Positions 1 through 10,564 of a stretch of 64,000 bases of DNA are shown piece after piece. The notes under the pieces are model-generated. The model was not told the DNA's origin and did not search any database. It was given only the letters and a program-made list of their open reading frames with translations. The first letter of the stretch is position 1, and every line of letters begins with the position of its first letter. The DNA comes from Diplonema papillatum (Eukaryota; Euglenozoa; Diplonemea; Diplonemida; Diplonemidae). Position numbers and translations under genes: made by a program. The stretch is from assembly GCA_030068145.1 (NCBI GenBank), contig JAPJBO010000476.1:1-64000 (forward strand), read 5' to 3'.

Positions 1-1370
1 GTGGGCATCGAGCAAGACGGGTATCGACCCCCTGGTTGGTAACTTTTTCCCGCTGGTCCATGTAGCTGACCTTTTTCGACGAATTTTTGCTCGCAATCAG
101 CTCCGATGAAAAGAACTGTGAAAAATAGACCCGGAAACGAAAAAGTATGTGCATTGTTCGTGGGTCCGTGCAAGATGCAGGGCACCGGGCGTGGAAACCA
201 CCGGTGTGCACTGGGAAGAACGGGTTTCGATCCCCTGGTTGGCGACATTTTCCCGCTGGTCCACATAGCAGACCTTTTCCGACGAATTTTTGCTTGCGAA
301 CAGCTCCGATGAAGAGATCCGTGAAAAATAGACCCGGAGACAGAAAACTATGTGCGTGGTCAGTAGTTTTTACAATTTGCAGGGCACCGGGCGTAGAAAC
401 CACCAGCCTGATCAGGTGTGCATTGAACACGGACGGTATCGATCCCCTGGCTGGTGGCATTCTGTTGCTGGTCCGCGTAGCAGACCTTTGTCGACAAAGT
501 TTTGCTCGCGATCAGCTTCGATGAAGAGATCCGTGAAAAATAGACCCGGGAATCAAACACTACGTGCGTGGTCCGTGGGTTCTTACAGGATGCAGAGCAC
601 CGGGCTTGGAGACCACCCGGTGTGCATTGAGCAGGACGGGTATCGATCCCCTGGTGGTGGCATTATGTTGCTGGTTCACGCAGCAGACCTTTTTCGACGA
701 CTTTTTGCTCGCGATCAGCTTCGATGAAGAGATCCGTGAGAAATAGACCCGGGAATCAAACACTACGTGCGTGGTCCGTGGGTTCTTATAGGATGCAGAG
801 CACCGGGCGTAGAAACCACCCGGTGTGCATTGAGCAGGACGGGTATCGATCCCCTGGTGGTGGCATTATGTTGCTGGTTCACGCAGCAGACCTTTTTCGA
901 CGACTTTTTGCTCGCGATCAGCTTCGATGAAGAGATCCGTGAAAAATAGACCAGGGACCATCCAGTATGTGCGTGGTCCGTGGGTTCTTACAAGATGCAG
1001 AGCACCGGGCTTGGAAACCACCCGGTGTGCATTGAGCAGGACGGGTATCGATCCCCTGGTGGTGGCATTATGTTACTGGTTCACGCAGCAGACCTTTTTC
1101 GACGACTTTTTGCTCGCGATGAGCTCTGATGAAGAGATCCGTGAAAAAGAGACCAGGGACCATCCAGTATGTGCGTGGTTCGGGGGTCCTTACAAGATGC
1201 AGGCACCGGGCTTGGAAACCACAGGTTTGCAGTGGGAAGGACAGGAATCGATCCCTGGCTGGTGACATTTCTTGGCTGGTCCACCGTGACTCCACGTGGC
1301 AGACGTTTTTCGAATTCCTGCTCGCGATCAGCTCCGATGCGAGAAATGGACCCGGAAATGAAAAGGATTG
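1..1370 (+). repeat. ~203-bp tandem repeat array, left inverted arm
   Basis: About six and a half copies of a unit near 203 bp. Unit anchors (gatgaagagatccgtg or close variants) lie near 105, 306, 521, 724, 927 and 1129. The copies at 521-1129 are nearly identical and the outer ones diverge. The block up to about 1299 is the reverse complement of 8485-9780, so the two arrays form the inverted arms of a ~9.8-kb structure. The window starts inside the array, so its outer edge is not seen. Short reading frames in it are by-products of the repeat. Known: long subrepeated inverted arms are typical of fold-back and some Mutator-like elements. Inference: the arms belong to such an element. Confidence 0.9.
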
Positions 1371-1499
1371 TTTGTGGTGCGTCGGGTTTCCCCCCAGGCA
1401 CTACGATACAAGTCTACCAGCATTGTTAGCAGAGACTGCCAGAGTGCAGCAAGCCAGACCCAGGTCCAGTCCTACTGTGCAGTAGTCTACAGGGGGGAA

Positions 1500-1778
1500 G
1501 CCCGATGAAGGGGGGGGGGTAGCACGGTGTGAACCTCATGCTGATCATCTGCCTGAAAAATCCCGGTAAACTGTGGAAAACGGCACAAAATCCGAGAAAA
1601 TAGTCGGAATAGTGACATTTCCGTTGAAAATGCTCAGTCAGCTATTTTAGCTATTTTAGCTATTTTCAGCTATAGCTAGCTAGCTATAGCTAGCTATCAG
1701 CTAGCTATAGCTAAGTCTCACACTGTCCGGAGCGAGAGCCCAAAAAAATGCTTCTTCAGCACACAGTGAACGCCAGTC
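1500..1778. other. Spacer with TAGC/TAGCTA palindromic tract
   Basis: No gene seen. The stretch 1636-1715 consists of overlapping tagctatagctagc words ending in gctaagtctcacactg. A very similar tract in the same orientation lies at 9955-10022 and ends in the same gctaagtctcacactg. This segment is directly downstream of the minus-strand retrotransposon ORF and could contain its 3' UTR, but no poly(A) tail or target duplication was identified. Confidence 0.5.
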
Positions 1779-4700
1779 TCACTGCGACCTGGGCTGGCCT
1801 GCTAGCGAGTAGGTCCGACCAGGTAAAAAAACCCGCGATGCAGTGACACTACCCCCTGCAACAGGGTGGACCGCTTCGTCCGGTCGCGCCCCGCCAGATG
1901 AAATGACTATTCTTGCCACCCCTTGGGCTACCTGAAAGCTCAATTGGTGGAAGAAGTCCTGGCAGGCGGCCGAAGCGGTCCGGTCTTCACGGAGGGCGCT
2001 TTTGCGGGCTATTTGCCGCAACTCCGTGAGTGCTCCAGGACACCACGCTCCGAAGGTGTCCACGACTAGCGGGACAGCGAGCCATTCCCGGGGGTTTGGC
2101 TCGTTGTCGATGATGCCGCGGTACTTCCCTTCTTTGACAGCTGTTGCGTAGGCTGTCGCCGCCCCCCCTGGCTTCTCCGCTGCCCTTTTAGCGTACTGGG
2201 GATTCGATGGCTGCAGGGGGAAGGTGACGGCGACATCTAACACAACGGTGGTGCCGTCCCGGACATAGCTGATGTCCGGGCGCTTCCGCTCCGTGTTCGA
2301 AAACACGGGGCGCTCGACCGCCGGGGCCAGCAGCCCGCGGCGGGCGAAGTCAGCGATGACGTCGCGGAGTGCATTGTGCATTCTCGTCCGGCGGCCGCCG
2401 GAGAAGCAACTACGCGCGTGCACTCCGTCGACGTCTGCCGAGCCTGTCCCGCAGAGGCGACAGATGCTCGGCGTGGGGGCGATGGGCAACCCGAGCCGAA
2501 GCCGGATGGCCACCGCGAGCTCCGCGGGGGATAGCCACAGCCTGGGGTCTGCTTCAGCGTTGCCGTAAAGCCACGCGGACGCATGTTGGCCGGAGCAGCT
2601 TTGGATCCGCGCCCGGATTTGGACCTGCTTCAGGGCCAGCGCCGACCCTTGGAGCTGGCCCGACCGGCCCAGCTCCTCGGTCATCGCGTCAATGAGGGCC
2701 TTGCGCCGCTCGTCGTGAGCCGTCGCGGACCACACTTTCTGTCCACGCCCCCCGTAGTTATCCCGTGCCTGCAGAACGTTCTGGATCTTCTCCAGGACGG
2801 AATCAAAGGGTGCAAGGCGCGGGTCTTCAAGGGACGCTAGAAAGGTGTCGTCCTCGTCGAGAAGCATGGCGTGCGGCAGGACGTAGGGGGTCACCAGGGA
2901 CGACAGGCAAGCCTCGCCGTCAAAGGTGGCCGCGATGTGCGCGATCGCCGCTGTGTCTGCACAGGAGTGCAGGCCCAGGCCGCCCAGCCTGACGGGAAGG
3001 GAAGCCAGGGCCCAGGCGGATGCGTCCGTCTCGATGCCCGTGATCGTCGCCAGGCAAGACTGCGTGGCTAGATCGATGCCAGCGAAGTCGAAGACGGCCC
3101 CCACTGCGCGCATGAGGTGAACGACGCTGACGAAGCCGGCGCAGAACTTCAGCAGTGTCAACGCCACATGCGCATCCGGGAGGGAGGCGATCATCCGCAT
3201 CTTCCTCTCGGCGCCTTTGGCCGCTTCTTCGACGAAGACGCGCATCTTCTCGGGGGACCCGCAGGGGACGCCAAGGTGCTGAATCTCGTCCAGCGGACAA
3301 GTCTCGATGCCTTGCAGGGCCTCGGGGATTGTGGCGCCGGGGCCGACGGACAGCCTGCATTTTCCCCGGTTCAGGCTGAGCCCGACCGCTGTTGCTCTGT
3401 CCTCGAAGTCCCGCAGCCAGCGGCCGAGGGAGTCGAGCTCCCCCCCGGCCGCCCCGTCGTCGAGGAAGAACGTCAGGAGGTCAAGCTCCGCCTGGCCCAG
3501 CGCCCCCTCAGGGGCGCCCCGGGTTGCCGAGGACCCTGCCGGTGGCGGCGACGCTGCTGGGTCCCCCGAGCCTGGGGCCTGTGCCGGCACTGAAGGGGTG
3601 GGCTGCCCCCCGATGGCGTCGGGAGGCTCCGGCTGACCGGAGTCCCGTGCGGGCGTCGCGAGGGCAGAATCGGCGGGCGCCTGCGACGAAGCGAGGGCCG
3701 CGGGGACGGGCGGCTGTTCCTCGGGGCTCGGCGGAACAACGACATCGTGCAAGGCGAGGCTGAAAAGCAGCGGTCCCAAGGGGTCTCCTTGTTGGACTCC
3801 GCACTCGGAGGAGATCCCCCGGTCGCCCACCACTAGCGCGGAGTGTTTCTCGTACGCTGCCAATGCGTACCCCAACAGCTGGGGGGCGTGACGGTTGACA
3901 CTGCGGATGATCGCTTCCCGCCGAAGCATGTTGAAGGCGTTCGCGAAGTCGATCTGCAGTATCCCCCGGTCCGTCACGTCTCTGTCGCGGTACAGGGCCG
4001 CGACCCTGCGAATGGCGTGCACGCCTGCGTCGGCCCCCGCCTTGACACTGACGCCGACTTGCCCACTCCGCAGGAGGACGTTCGCCCCCAGGTCCTTGAT
4101 TGCCCGGTCGGATGCGAGGACCTTGCCGGCCACCCGGCGCAGAATCTCCCCACATGCAATGGGCCTGATGCCGCCGGACTTCTTAACCAACGGGACGAGC
4201 CTCGCCCCGAACAGGTACGGCCGGGCGGCTGCAGCCACTCTACCGGAAGAGAGGGCCCAGACCGCGTCTGCCACTGCCTCTTTAAACGACCCGGAAACGT
4301 CCCACAGGTCGAGGAGGTGCTGCGCAGACAGGCCGGACGGGCCGGCGGCGGTGCCTTTCGGCATCTTCTTCAGCACCCGGCGGATGACGCCCGGGGAAGG
4401 TCTCGCAACGGCCACGGGCCGCAGGCTGCGGTCGTCAGGCAGCTCGGGGGCTGGGGGGTGCAGTTCCATAAGGGCCGCCAGCGTGGCGTCGTCCGCCGGA
4501 GCAGTCTGCGCCGCGGAAAGCGCAGAGACGGCCCGCGAGTAACATCGGTCGCGGGCCCGCCGGAGGACCTGCCTCACAGTGGCCCCGTCCAGGTCGTCCA
4601 CGGACTCGACATCCGTTTGCAGCTCGAGCCTGTTGTCGGCGTCGTCTGCAACCGGGTAGGTTCGCCGGCGCGCGCGGCGATCGGCCTTCCCGGCTGAGAC

Positions 4701-7409
4701 GGCCCGGGCCTCATCCCACAGGGTGTCCAGCTGCCCGGCCCTCCAAAGGCGGACGCGGCGGCGGAGGGCCTCCGTCACCGCTTTCCGCCCCCCCCGGTGG
4801 GTGGCCGCGAGGACGAGGGGGGCGAAGGCGTACGCCCGCAACCACCCGGCATCATCGGTGGCTGCCCTGAGGACGGTCTCGAAGAGAGCGGAGACCTGCG
4901 GCTTTGCGGCTGCCGGCACCCGTTCCAGAGTGCGAATGCCGGCAGTCGCAACCTCTTCGAACGTGAAGGGGATTGCTCCCCCCCGATGGCCGTCTTGGCC
5001 CGCGGCCCTGGGAGCGCCCCCGGATGGCTCCACGGGAGTCCGAGGCGGGATCGCCGCCGGCTCCCTCCCGCCAGCCACGGCTTCCCGGTAGGCCTTGGAG
5101 CAGGGGCACCACATCCGGTGTCTGCCTCTCCGTTCCCCGGTCGTGCGGCAGATGCAGACGGGCGCAGGTGCCCCCTGCGACCCCGCTGCGCTCTGCAGAC
5201 TGGCCGGTGCCGGTTCAGCGACCGTGGGGGCCGGGTCCTGAGCGTCGCTGGCTGCCGGCCCTGGGTTGGGGTGGATGTCCCCATCCACGCAGAGGTCGTC
5301 CCCGCCCCGTCCTCGCGAGAGGACGCGGACGGCCTCGGGGCCGCACCCTCCAGAGGGGCCCCCCGGCAGCGGCCCCGGGTTGCGCTCGACGTCCCCGTCA
5401 TCGCAGGGGTCGTCCCCCCCCCTTCCCAGGGAGACGTGCACGTGGGGGGGCGCTGGGGCGTGGGCGGCCCGGACGCTGTCCGGGAAGAGGACAGGCGTCA
5501 AGGACGCGGAGGACGAAGCCGGGGGACTTCGCCTCGCCGCCGTGCCTCTCCCCCGGCCGGCCGAAGCAGGGGCCGGTCCCGAAGGGCTGCGCCGCCCAGC
5601 CGCCAGCCGAGCGGCCAAGGCCCGGGCCGCCGCCGCTATACCGGCGCCCCGGCCTCGCCCCATACCCGCGAACGACTTCCGCCTGACGGAGGCCGGAGTC
5701 CCAACTGGCGACCGGGACGCGGGGCGCTTAGCAGGGGTACCCGGTGTTCCGCAAACAGCGTTCAGCAAGTTCTGACAAGCTTGGCTGACGGGTGGGCGCG
5801 GGTCTGGCGAGCAGGCTGCCCCCGCCGGGGTGTGAGCGTTGCCGCCCGGCCCGGCCGCCGTCTCTGACGGCCCTCCCGGCCCCGGCGCGGGGGGACTGGG
5901 GCACGGGAGGTGCGCCCCCTCCCAAGCACTGCCCCCTGTCGGGAACGACGCTTCCGACGGTGTGCCCCACGTTAGGCCGGAAGGGGGCGTCTCCCATCCG
6001 GCGAGGGGGTCTTCGGCGCTGTGGGGCTGCTTGCGGCGCCTGGCCGCCGGCGTGTCGACCGGCGAGCGCGACGCCGGGCGTTTGTCGCCGGGGACCAAGC
6101 CAGCCCCCGAAGTGCCGGGCTCGACCCCCGGGGACGGGCCGTTCCGGGCAGGCCCGGCCCCCGCGACCGGCGGCAAGCCGGCTCCGGAGCCCCCCTCTCC
6201 GGGGCTGGCTTCCGCTGGGGCCGCGGCCAGGCCGGACCTGTCGTTCGCGGCCGACCCGTTCCCGAGGCCGGCCTCCGAGGGTGCCTCCGGTTGACCGGGT
6301 TCGGCGCTCGCGTCCGGCGCGTCGCTCGCCGGCTGGCCCGCCTGCGACGAGCCGCCCCCGGGCCCCCCGTTGCCGGAGCCGCCCCCGTCGCGGCGTTCGT
6401 CGCCTCCGCCGTGGCCCCCCCCGTCGCCCGACGTGCCCGACTCCGAATCGACATCAGAGTCCGACTCGTCGGAGTCCGGGAAGGGCTCAGCCGTCGAGGA
6501 CCCGCCGGGCGCAGTCGGGTCCGCGGCGTGACGGAACCGACGACGCTCCCGCCGGAGCTTACGCTCCGCGGTCTGGGCGTCGGCTGCCCCGACGCCAGCC
6601 CGCCCCGCCGGCGCTCCGGCGGGTTCGACCTGGTCGGCCACCCCGATAGCGTCGGGGGAACCAGCCTGGTCTGCCACGTCGCGAGCTGCGCCGGCTGCGA
6701 CCGGGGCGGCCTCCCTGTGGGGCGCGGCGAGACCCACCGGGTCGCCCTCGCCACACGCGGCGGCGGGGACCACCTGGTCAGCCCCGCCTAGCCCGGCAGG
6801 GACCGCCTCACCCCCCACGTCCCCGGGCAGCGACAGTGCCCTGGGCCGGGACGCAGGCGGAGGCAGGCTCACGTCCCGAGGGGAAGCAGGGGACGACGCC
6901 GTCCTGTTCGACGCGCTGACGAACAGGACACGGTCGCAAGCGGGGGCCATGGATGCCTCGCGCTCGAAACCGGCCCCCTCTCCCTGCTCCGCCCCCCTCG
7001 TAGCAGGGTGAGGGGCGGCGGGGCCCGCCTGCAGGACGGGCTGGAGCGGGGCCCCGAAAGGGCCCGGTGCCGCGAACGGGAAGCCCTGTTGGGGGCCACC
7101 CTGAGCCGGCTGGGCCTGGGGCCTCTCCGCCTGCCACCGCAGGCAGAGCTCGCGCATGTGGCGGAGGCCCCCGTCTCCCACCGCCACATGGGCCACGACG
7201 AGCGAGTCGCGGCCCTGGGTCACGGCATCCTTGCGATGCCGGGCCCGGTGCTGGGCTTCCTCCCCGGCGGTGGTGCTGAGCCTACCGCACACGAGGCAAA
7301 GAGCCTCCACCGGGGTAGGGGCCCAGCTGTTGAACTCGCGGAGGAGCTGGGCTTCCAGCTCCTCCGCGCGTTCTTGCGCCCGGCGGACCTCCCGCCGGGC
7401 GGCCAGCAC
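1779..7409 (-). CDS. Non-LTR retrotransposon polyprotein (RT plus restriction-like endonuclease)
   Basis: One 1876-residue frame encodes a LINE-type replicase that would copy its RNA by target-primed reverse transcription. Visible order: N-terminal charged helix, then a C2H2 finger (CLVC...HRARH, about residues 38-58). Next is a long Gly/Pro/Ala-rich, probably disordered region to about 670. Two 2A-type motifs follow at 673-680 and 711-718, then a Cys-rich CICR...CPCS patch. The reverse transcriptase spans about 1010-1430, with AAGPSGL, motif A (IDFANAFN), motif B (QQGDPLGPLLFS, ~1210) and motif C (FFLDDG, ~1315). A CRLC...H...C knuckle (~1650-1672) precedes a PD-(D/E)XK-like site, KRPDISY...VLDVAVTF (~1710). 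No apurinic endonuclease domain is seen, so it belongs with the RLE-bearing elements (R2/CRE/NeSL side); the clade is not assigned. The frame is open to about 7510 and the given start is GTG. The first in-frame ATG lies after the finger, so the true start is uncertain. It appears intact. Confidence 0.9.
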   Translation of the reverse strand: MLAARREVRRAQERAEELEAQLLREFNSWAPTPVEALCLVCGRLSTTAGEEAQHRARHRKDAVTQGRDSLVVAHVAVGDGGLRHMRELCLRWQAERPQAQPAQGGPQQGFPFAAPGPFGAPLQPVLQAGPAAPHPATRGAEQGEGAGFEREASMAPACDRVLFVSASNRTASSPASPRDVSLPPPASRPRALSLPGDVGGEAVPAGLGGADQVVPAAACGEGDPVGLAAPHREAAPVAAGAARDVADQAGSPDAIGVADQVEPAGAPAGRAGVGAADAQTAERKLRRERRRFRHAADPTAPGGSSTAEPFPDSDESDSDVDSESGTSGDGGGHGGGDERRDGGGSGNGGPGGGSSQAGQPASDAPDASAEPGQPEAPSEAGLGNGSAANDRSGLAAAPAEASPGEGGSGAGLPPVAGAGPARNGPSPGVEPGTSGAGLVPGDKRPASRSPVDTPAARRRKQPHSAEDPLAGWETPPSGLTWGTPSEASFPTGGSAWEGAHLPCPSPPAPGPGGPSETAAGPGGNAHTPAGAACSPDPRPPVSQACQNLLNAVCGTPGTPAKRPASRSPVGTPASVRRKSFAGMGRGRGAGIAAAARALAARLAAGRRSPSGPAPASAGRGRGTAARRSPPASSSASLTPVLFPDSVRAAHAPAPPHVHVSLGRGGDDPCDDGDVERNPGPLPGGPSGGCGPEAVRVLSRGRGGDDLCVDGDIHPNPGPAASDAQDPAPTVAEPAPASLQSAAGSQGAPAPVCICRTTGERRGRHRMWCPCSKAYREAVAGGREPAAIPPRTPVEPSGGAPRAAGQDGHRGGAIPFTFEEVATAGIRTLERVPAAAKPQVSALFETVLRAATDDAGWLRAYAFAPLVLAATHRGGRKAVTEALRRRVRLWRAGQLDTLWDEARAVSAGKADRRARRRTYPVADDADNRLELQTDVESVDDLDGATVRQVLRRARDRCYSRAVSALSAAQTAPADDATLAALMELHPPAPELPDDRSLRPVAVARPSPGVIRRVLKKMPKGTAAGPSGLSAQHLLDLWDVSGSFKEAVADAVWALSSGRVAAAARPYLFGARLVPLVKKSGGIRPIACGEILRRVAGKVLASDRAIKDLGANVLLRSGQVGVSVKAGADAGVHAIRRVAALYRDRDVTDRGILQIDFANAFNMLRREAIIRSVNRHAPQLLGYALAAYEKHSALVVGDRGISSECGVQQGDPLGPLLFSLALHDVVVPPSPEEQPPVPAALASSQAPADSALATPARDSGQPEPPDAIGGQPTPSVPAQAPGSGDPAASPPPAGSSATRGAPEGALGQAELDLLTFFLDDGAAGGELDSLGRWLRDFEDRATAVGLSLNRGKCRLSVGPGATIPEALQGIETCPLDEIQHLGVPCGSPEKMRVFVEEAAKGAERKMRMIASLPDAHVALTLLKFCAGFVSVVHLMRAVGAVFDFAGIDLATQSCLATITGIETDASAWALASLPVRLGGLGLHSCADTAAIAHIAATFDGEACLSSLVTPYVLPHAMLLDEDDTFLASLEDPRLAPFDSVLEKIQNVLQARDNYGGRGQKVWSATAHDERRKALIDAMTEELGRSGQLQGSALALKQVQIRARIQSCSGQHASAWLYGNAEADPRLWLSPAELAVAIRLRLGLPIAPTPSICRLCGTGSADVDGVHARSCFSGGRRTRMHNALRDVIADFARRGLLAPAVERPVFSNTERKRPDISYVRDGTTVVLDVAVTFPLQPSNPQYAKRAAEKPGGAATAYATAVKEGKYRGIIDNEPNPREWLAVPLVVDTFGAWCPGALTELRQIARKSALREDRTASAACQDFFHQLSFQVAQGVARIVISSGGARPDEAVHPVAGGSVTASRVFLPGRTYSLAGQPRSQ
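5256..5279 (-). other. Second 2A-like motif (DIHPNPGP)
   Basis: Residues 711-718 read D-I-H-P-N-P-G-P, 38 residues after the first motif and after a similar lead-in (GRGGDDLCVDG versus GRGGDDPCDDG). The pair therefore looks like an internal duplication. The NPGP core is intact, but His replaces the usual Glu. If both sites skip, a 38-residue linker peptide would be released between the N-terminal protein and the RT/endonuclease protein. Skipping at this variant is less certain than at the first site. Confidence 0.6.
5370..5393 (-). other. First 2A-type ribosome-skipping motif (DVERNPGP)
   Basis: Codons for D-V-E-R-N-P-G-P at residues 673-680 of the retrotransposon frame match the canonical 2A signature D(V/I)ExNPGP exactly. 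It is preceded by GGDDPCDDG. In known 2A peptides the ribosome fails to form the final Gly-Pro bond and continues, splitting the product. Here that would release an N-terminal zinc-finger/disordered protein of about 679 residues. 2A sequences are known in some non-LTR retrotransposons (trypanosome and several animal elements). Activity here is inferred. Confidence 0.8.
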
Positions 7410-8484
7410 CTGCGGGAGCAGCGGGCCCGGAGTTGAGCTTCGGAGCCAGCCGGAGACACTGCCAATCGTGACCGTGGCCCGGCATGGGGGCGATGGCCCA
7501 TCGGATGGGACATATTGTTATCCCCAGATTTATCAGTGGTGCCCGTCTGCCGCCAGCGCTCTCTGTCAAAAAGAGAAAGCAGTAAGTTCGTCGGACTGCG
7601 GTCGCCATGCTGTTGGAAACTCTGATACTGAGCAACCACCCCAGAAAAAGTCAACCTCAGGCCCAAGTCAGGGTACTCTCTTGCCAAGAGTCTTGGCAGG
7701 AGTCTTGCCAGGTGTTGGTGGAAACAACCACGGCATGCACCAGTTGGGTATTTCCGACCGGGTGCACGAGAAATCAGGGCTCGGAGTCCGAACTGCGGGC
7801 TCGAACCTTTCGCTTGTTGCGTGAAGGTTTTCCTTCAGTTTTTGCTCGGAGTTGCATTGTACTCACACTGTGTCATTTAGTCCCGACAACAACGTGTTTC
7901 TAACAGGCAAGCTGCACTTCAATTGTAATACACTAGTGTTTTTGGGGGGGGTCTGAGACCCCCCAATTCCACGCCGTGTATCGTTATATTACAATTGAAC
8001 TCAATTGTAATTGGCCCCCCCCAGTAGCTGATAGCTAGCTATAGCTAACTGGGGGGGGCTAATTACTATTGAACCGTATAATACAATTGAACCGTATAAT
8101 ACAATTGAACTTTTTTTTCGGGGAATCGGCGCATCTCAACCGTATAATACAATTGAATTGTAATGTTGCTGTACGGCTGACACTTTCGCACTGCCGTTGA
8201 GTGTGAACCAGTTAGTGAGGCGGTTTCAGGGCCGTTTTCGTTTCGGCTTTTTTTTTGGAAAAGTCAAGTTGGACCTCCAAAGCGGAGAAGAAATCTTAAA
8301 ACGAGGTTTTGGTGTGCATTCCGAACCCGGGTCTTCCAAAGGTTTTGAGCATGATCATGATGATGTCGCTGATGCCGGTGCTCGTGCCAAAGTCTTGGAG
8401 CTGGCTGTGTGCGGGGATCATGAAGCACAAACATGGCAATGGGCCGGCAATCGCAGTGTGGCGGTGGCTCCGGAGCTGCTGAGC
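7410..8484. other. 5' flank of the retrotransposon ORF
   Basis: No gene recognised. On the minus strand this is upstream of the retrotransposon frame and may include its 5' UTR and promoter. 7925-8165 holds three copies of an 18-bp word (caattgaaccgtataata or near). It also holds a strong hairpin around 8015-8062, a C-run and a G-run flanking a tagctgatagctagctatagc core. A gggggggtctgagacccccc inverted repeat lies near 7945-7965. These may form the 5' end of the element or a separate small element; no boundary could be fixed. Confidence 0.45.
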
Positions 8485-9780
8485 CAGCCACGTGGAGTCA
8501 CGGTGGACCAGCCAAGAAATGTCACCAGCCAGGGATCGATTCCTGTCCTTCCCACTGCAAACCTGGTGCGGTTTCCACGCCCGGTGCCTGCATCTTGTAA
8601 GGACCCCCGAACCACGCACATACTGGATGGTCCCTGGTCTATTTTTCACGGATCTCTCCATCAGAGCTGATCGCGAGCAAAAAGTCGTCGAAAAAGGTCT
8701 GCTGCGTGAACCAGCAACATAATGCCACCACCAGGGGATCGATGCCCGTCCTGCTCATTGCACACCGGGTGGTTTCCAAGCCCGGTACTCTGCATCCTGT
8801 AAGAACCCACGGACAACGCACGTAATGTTTGATTCCCGGGTCTATTTTTCACGGATCTCTTCATCGAAGCTGATCGCGAGCAAAACTTTGTCGACAAAGA
8901 TCTGCTACGCGGACCAGCAACAGAATGCCACCAGCCAGGGGATCGATACCGTCCGTGTTCAATGCACACCTGGTCAGGCTGGTGGTTTCTACGCCCGGTG
9001 CCCTGCAAATTGTAAAAACTACTGACCACGCACATAGTTTCTCGTCTCCGGGTCTATTTTTCACGGATCTCTTCATCGGAGCTGATCGCAAGCAAAAATT
9101 CGTCGGAAAAGGTTTGCTATGTGGACCAGCGGGAAAATGTCGCCAACCAGGGGATCGATTCCCGTCCTTCCCAATGCACACCGGTGGTTTCCACGCCCGG
9201 TGCCCTGCATCTTGCACGGACCCACGAACCACGCACATACTTTTTCGTTTCCGGGTCTATTTTTCACGGATCTCTTCATTGCAGCTGATCGCGACCTAAA
9301 ATTCGTCGAAAAAGGCCTGCCGCGTGGTCCGGCGGGAAAATGCCACCACCCAGGGGATCGATTCCCGTTCTTCTCAATCTACACCTGGCGGCTTCCACGC
9401 CCGGCGCCCTGCAACTTGCACGGACCCACGAACAATGCACATACCTTTTCGTTTCAGGGTCTATTTTTCACGGATCTCTTCATTGCAGCTGATCGCGACC
9501 TAAAATTCGTCGAAAAAGGCCTGCCGCGTGGTCCGGCGGGAAAATGCCACCACCCAGGGGATCGATTCCCGTTCTTCTCAATCTACACCTGGCGGCTTCC
9601 ACGCCCGGCGCCCGGCAACTTGTAAAGGGCCACGAACCACGCACATAGTTTTTCGTCTCCGGGTCTACTTTTCACGGATCTCTTCATCGGAGCTGAAAAC
9701 GAGCAAAAATTCGTCGAAAAAGGTCTGCTACATGGACCAGCGGGAAAATGTCACCAACCAGGAAATCGATACCCATTATG
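8485..9780 (-). repeat. ~203-bp tandem repeat array, right inverted arm
   Basis: Reverse-complement partner of the array at 1-1370, with anchors (cggatctcttcatcg) near 8646, 8849, 9064, 9264, 9465 and 9675. Homology to the left arm starts at ccacgtgg (8489). The two adjacent units at about 9275-9630 are almost identical, indicating recent unit duplication independent of the left arm. The array decays near 9790 into unrelated sequence with a run of G. Single diverged units also occur at 29215-29400 and 62545-62640, so the unit is dispersed in the genome. Confidence 0.9.
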
Positions 9781-9954
9781 TGTGTGCACACGGCCCGGAG
9801 AGGGCGGGGGGGGGTACCAGGGGGGGTTTGGGCGACTCTGAAAACGAGAATGAGGCAGAAACTCTGGTTTCGTCGCAATTTTTTTGCATTTTTGGGTACC
9901 TACCTGAGGTTTTCTGACGAAAAAGACGTGAACATATTTTCAGTCGTCTGGGCA

Positions 9955-10022
9955 GCTATTTTAGCTATTTTAAGCTATAAATAGCTAAAAATAGCTAGCT
10001 GGCCAAATAGCTAGCTAAGTCT
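9955..10022 (+). repeat. TAGC/TAGCTA tract, second copy
   Basis: Short palindromic tagctattttagctatttt words ending in gctaagtctcacactg. It matches 1636-1715 in direct orientation. It follows the right 203-bp array as the first copy follows the left array. Confidence 0.6.
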
Positions 10023-10564
10023 CACACTGACTTCAAGCTCTTCTACACGTGACGGTGGTGTGCGAGCTACCCCAATTAAAAACCCGGCACAGACTTCACT
10101 GAGTTTGCTCGTCTTGCTTGCAAATTGTGCGGCGGCCATTGAGTGACCTTAGTTCACTGACCTACACCAGGAGAAGCAGCTTGCAAACTTTGCAGCAAAG
10201 TGATTCAAAAAGTTTGACCGAAATTTTTTGGGTCAAAAAATTTGGGTAATATACCAGGATATGCGCGAAAAACTAAAATTTACAAATATATGCGCGGTGC
10301 ATATATTTGTAAATTTTAGTTTTTTCGCGCATATATTTGTAAAAAAAACAGTTTTTTCGCGCATATATTTGTAAAAAACAGTTTTTTCGCGCATATATTT
10401 GTAAAAAAAAAAAAAAGAAGAAACCTCCACAAAGTCATAGCCACGAGGCGACCGATTGGCAAAAAACTGCCGTCATTAAAAAAAAAAAAAAAAAAAAAGT
10501 TTTTTCGCGCACTACAAATACGTTTTCTTTGCAACAAAAGCAGAGCGCCTCTATCACTGGAGGC

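Noticed and set aside
1800-7430. Many frames of 60-360 codons on the plus strand and other phases over the retrotransposon
   Set aside because: Shadows caused by the very high GC content of the 1876-codon gene, which alone carries reverse-transcriptase motifs.
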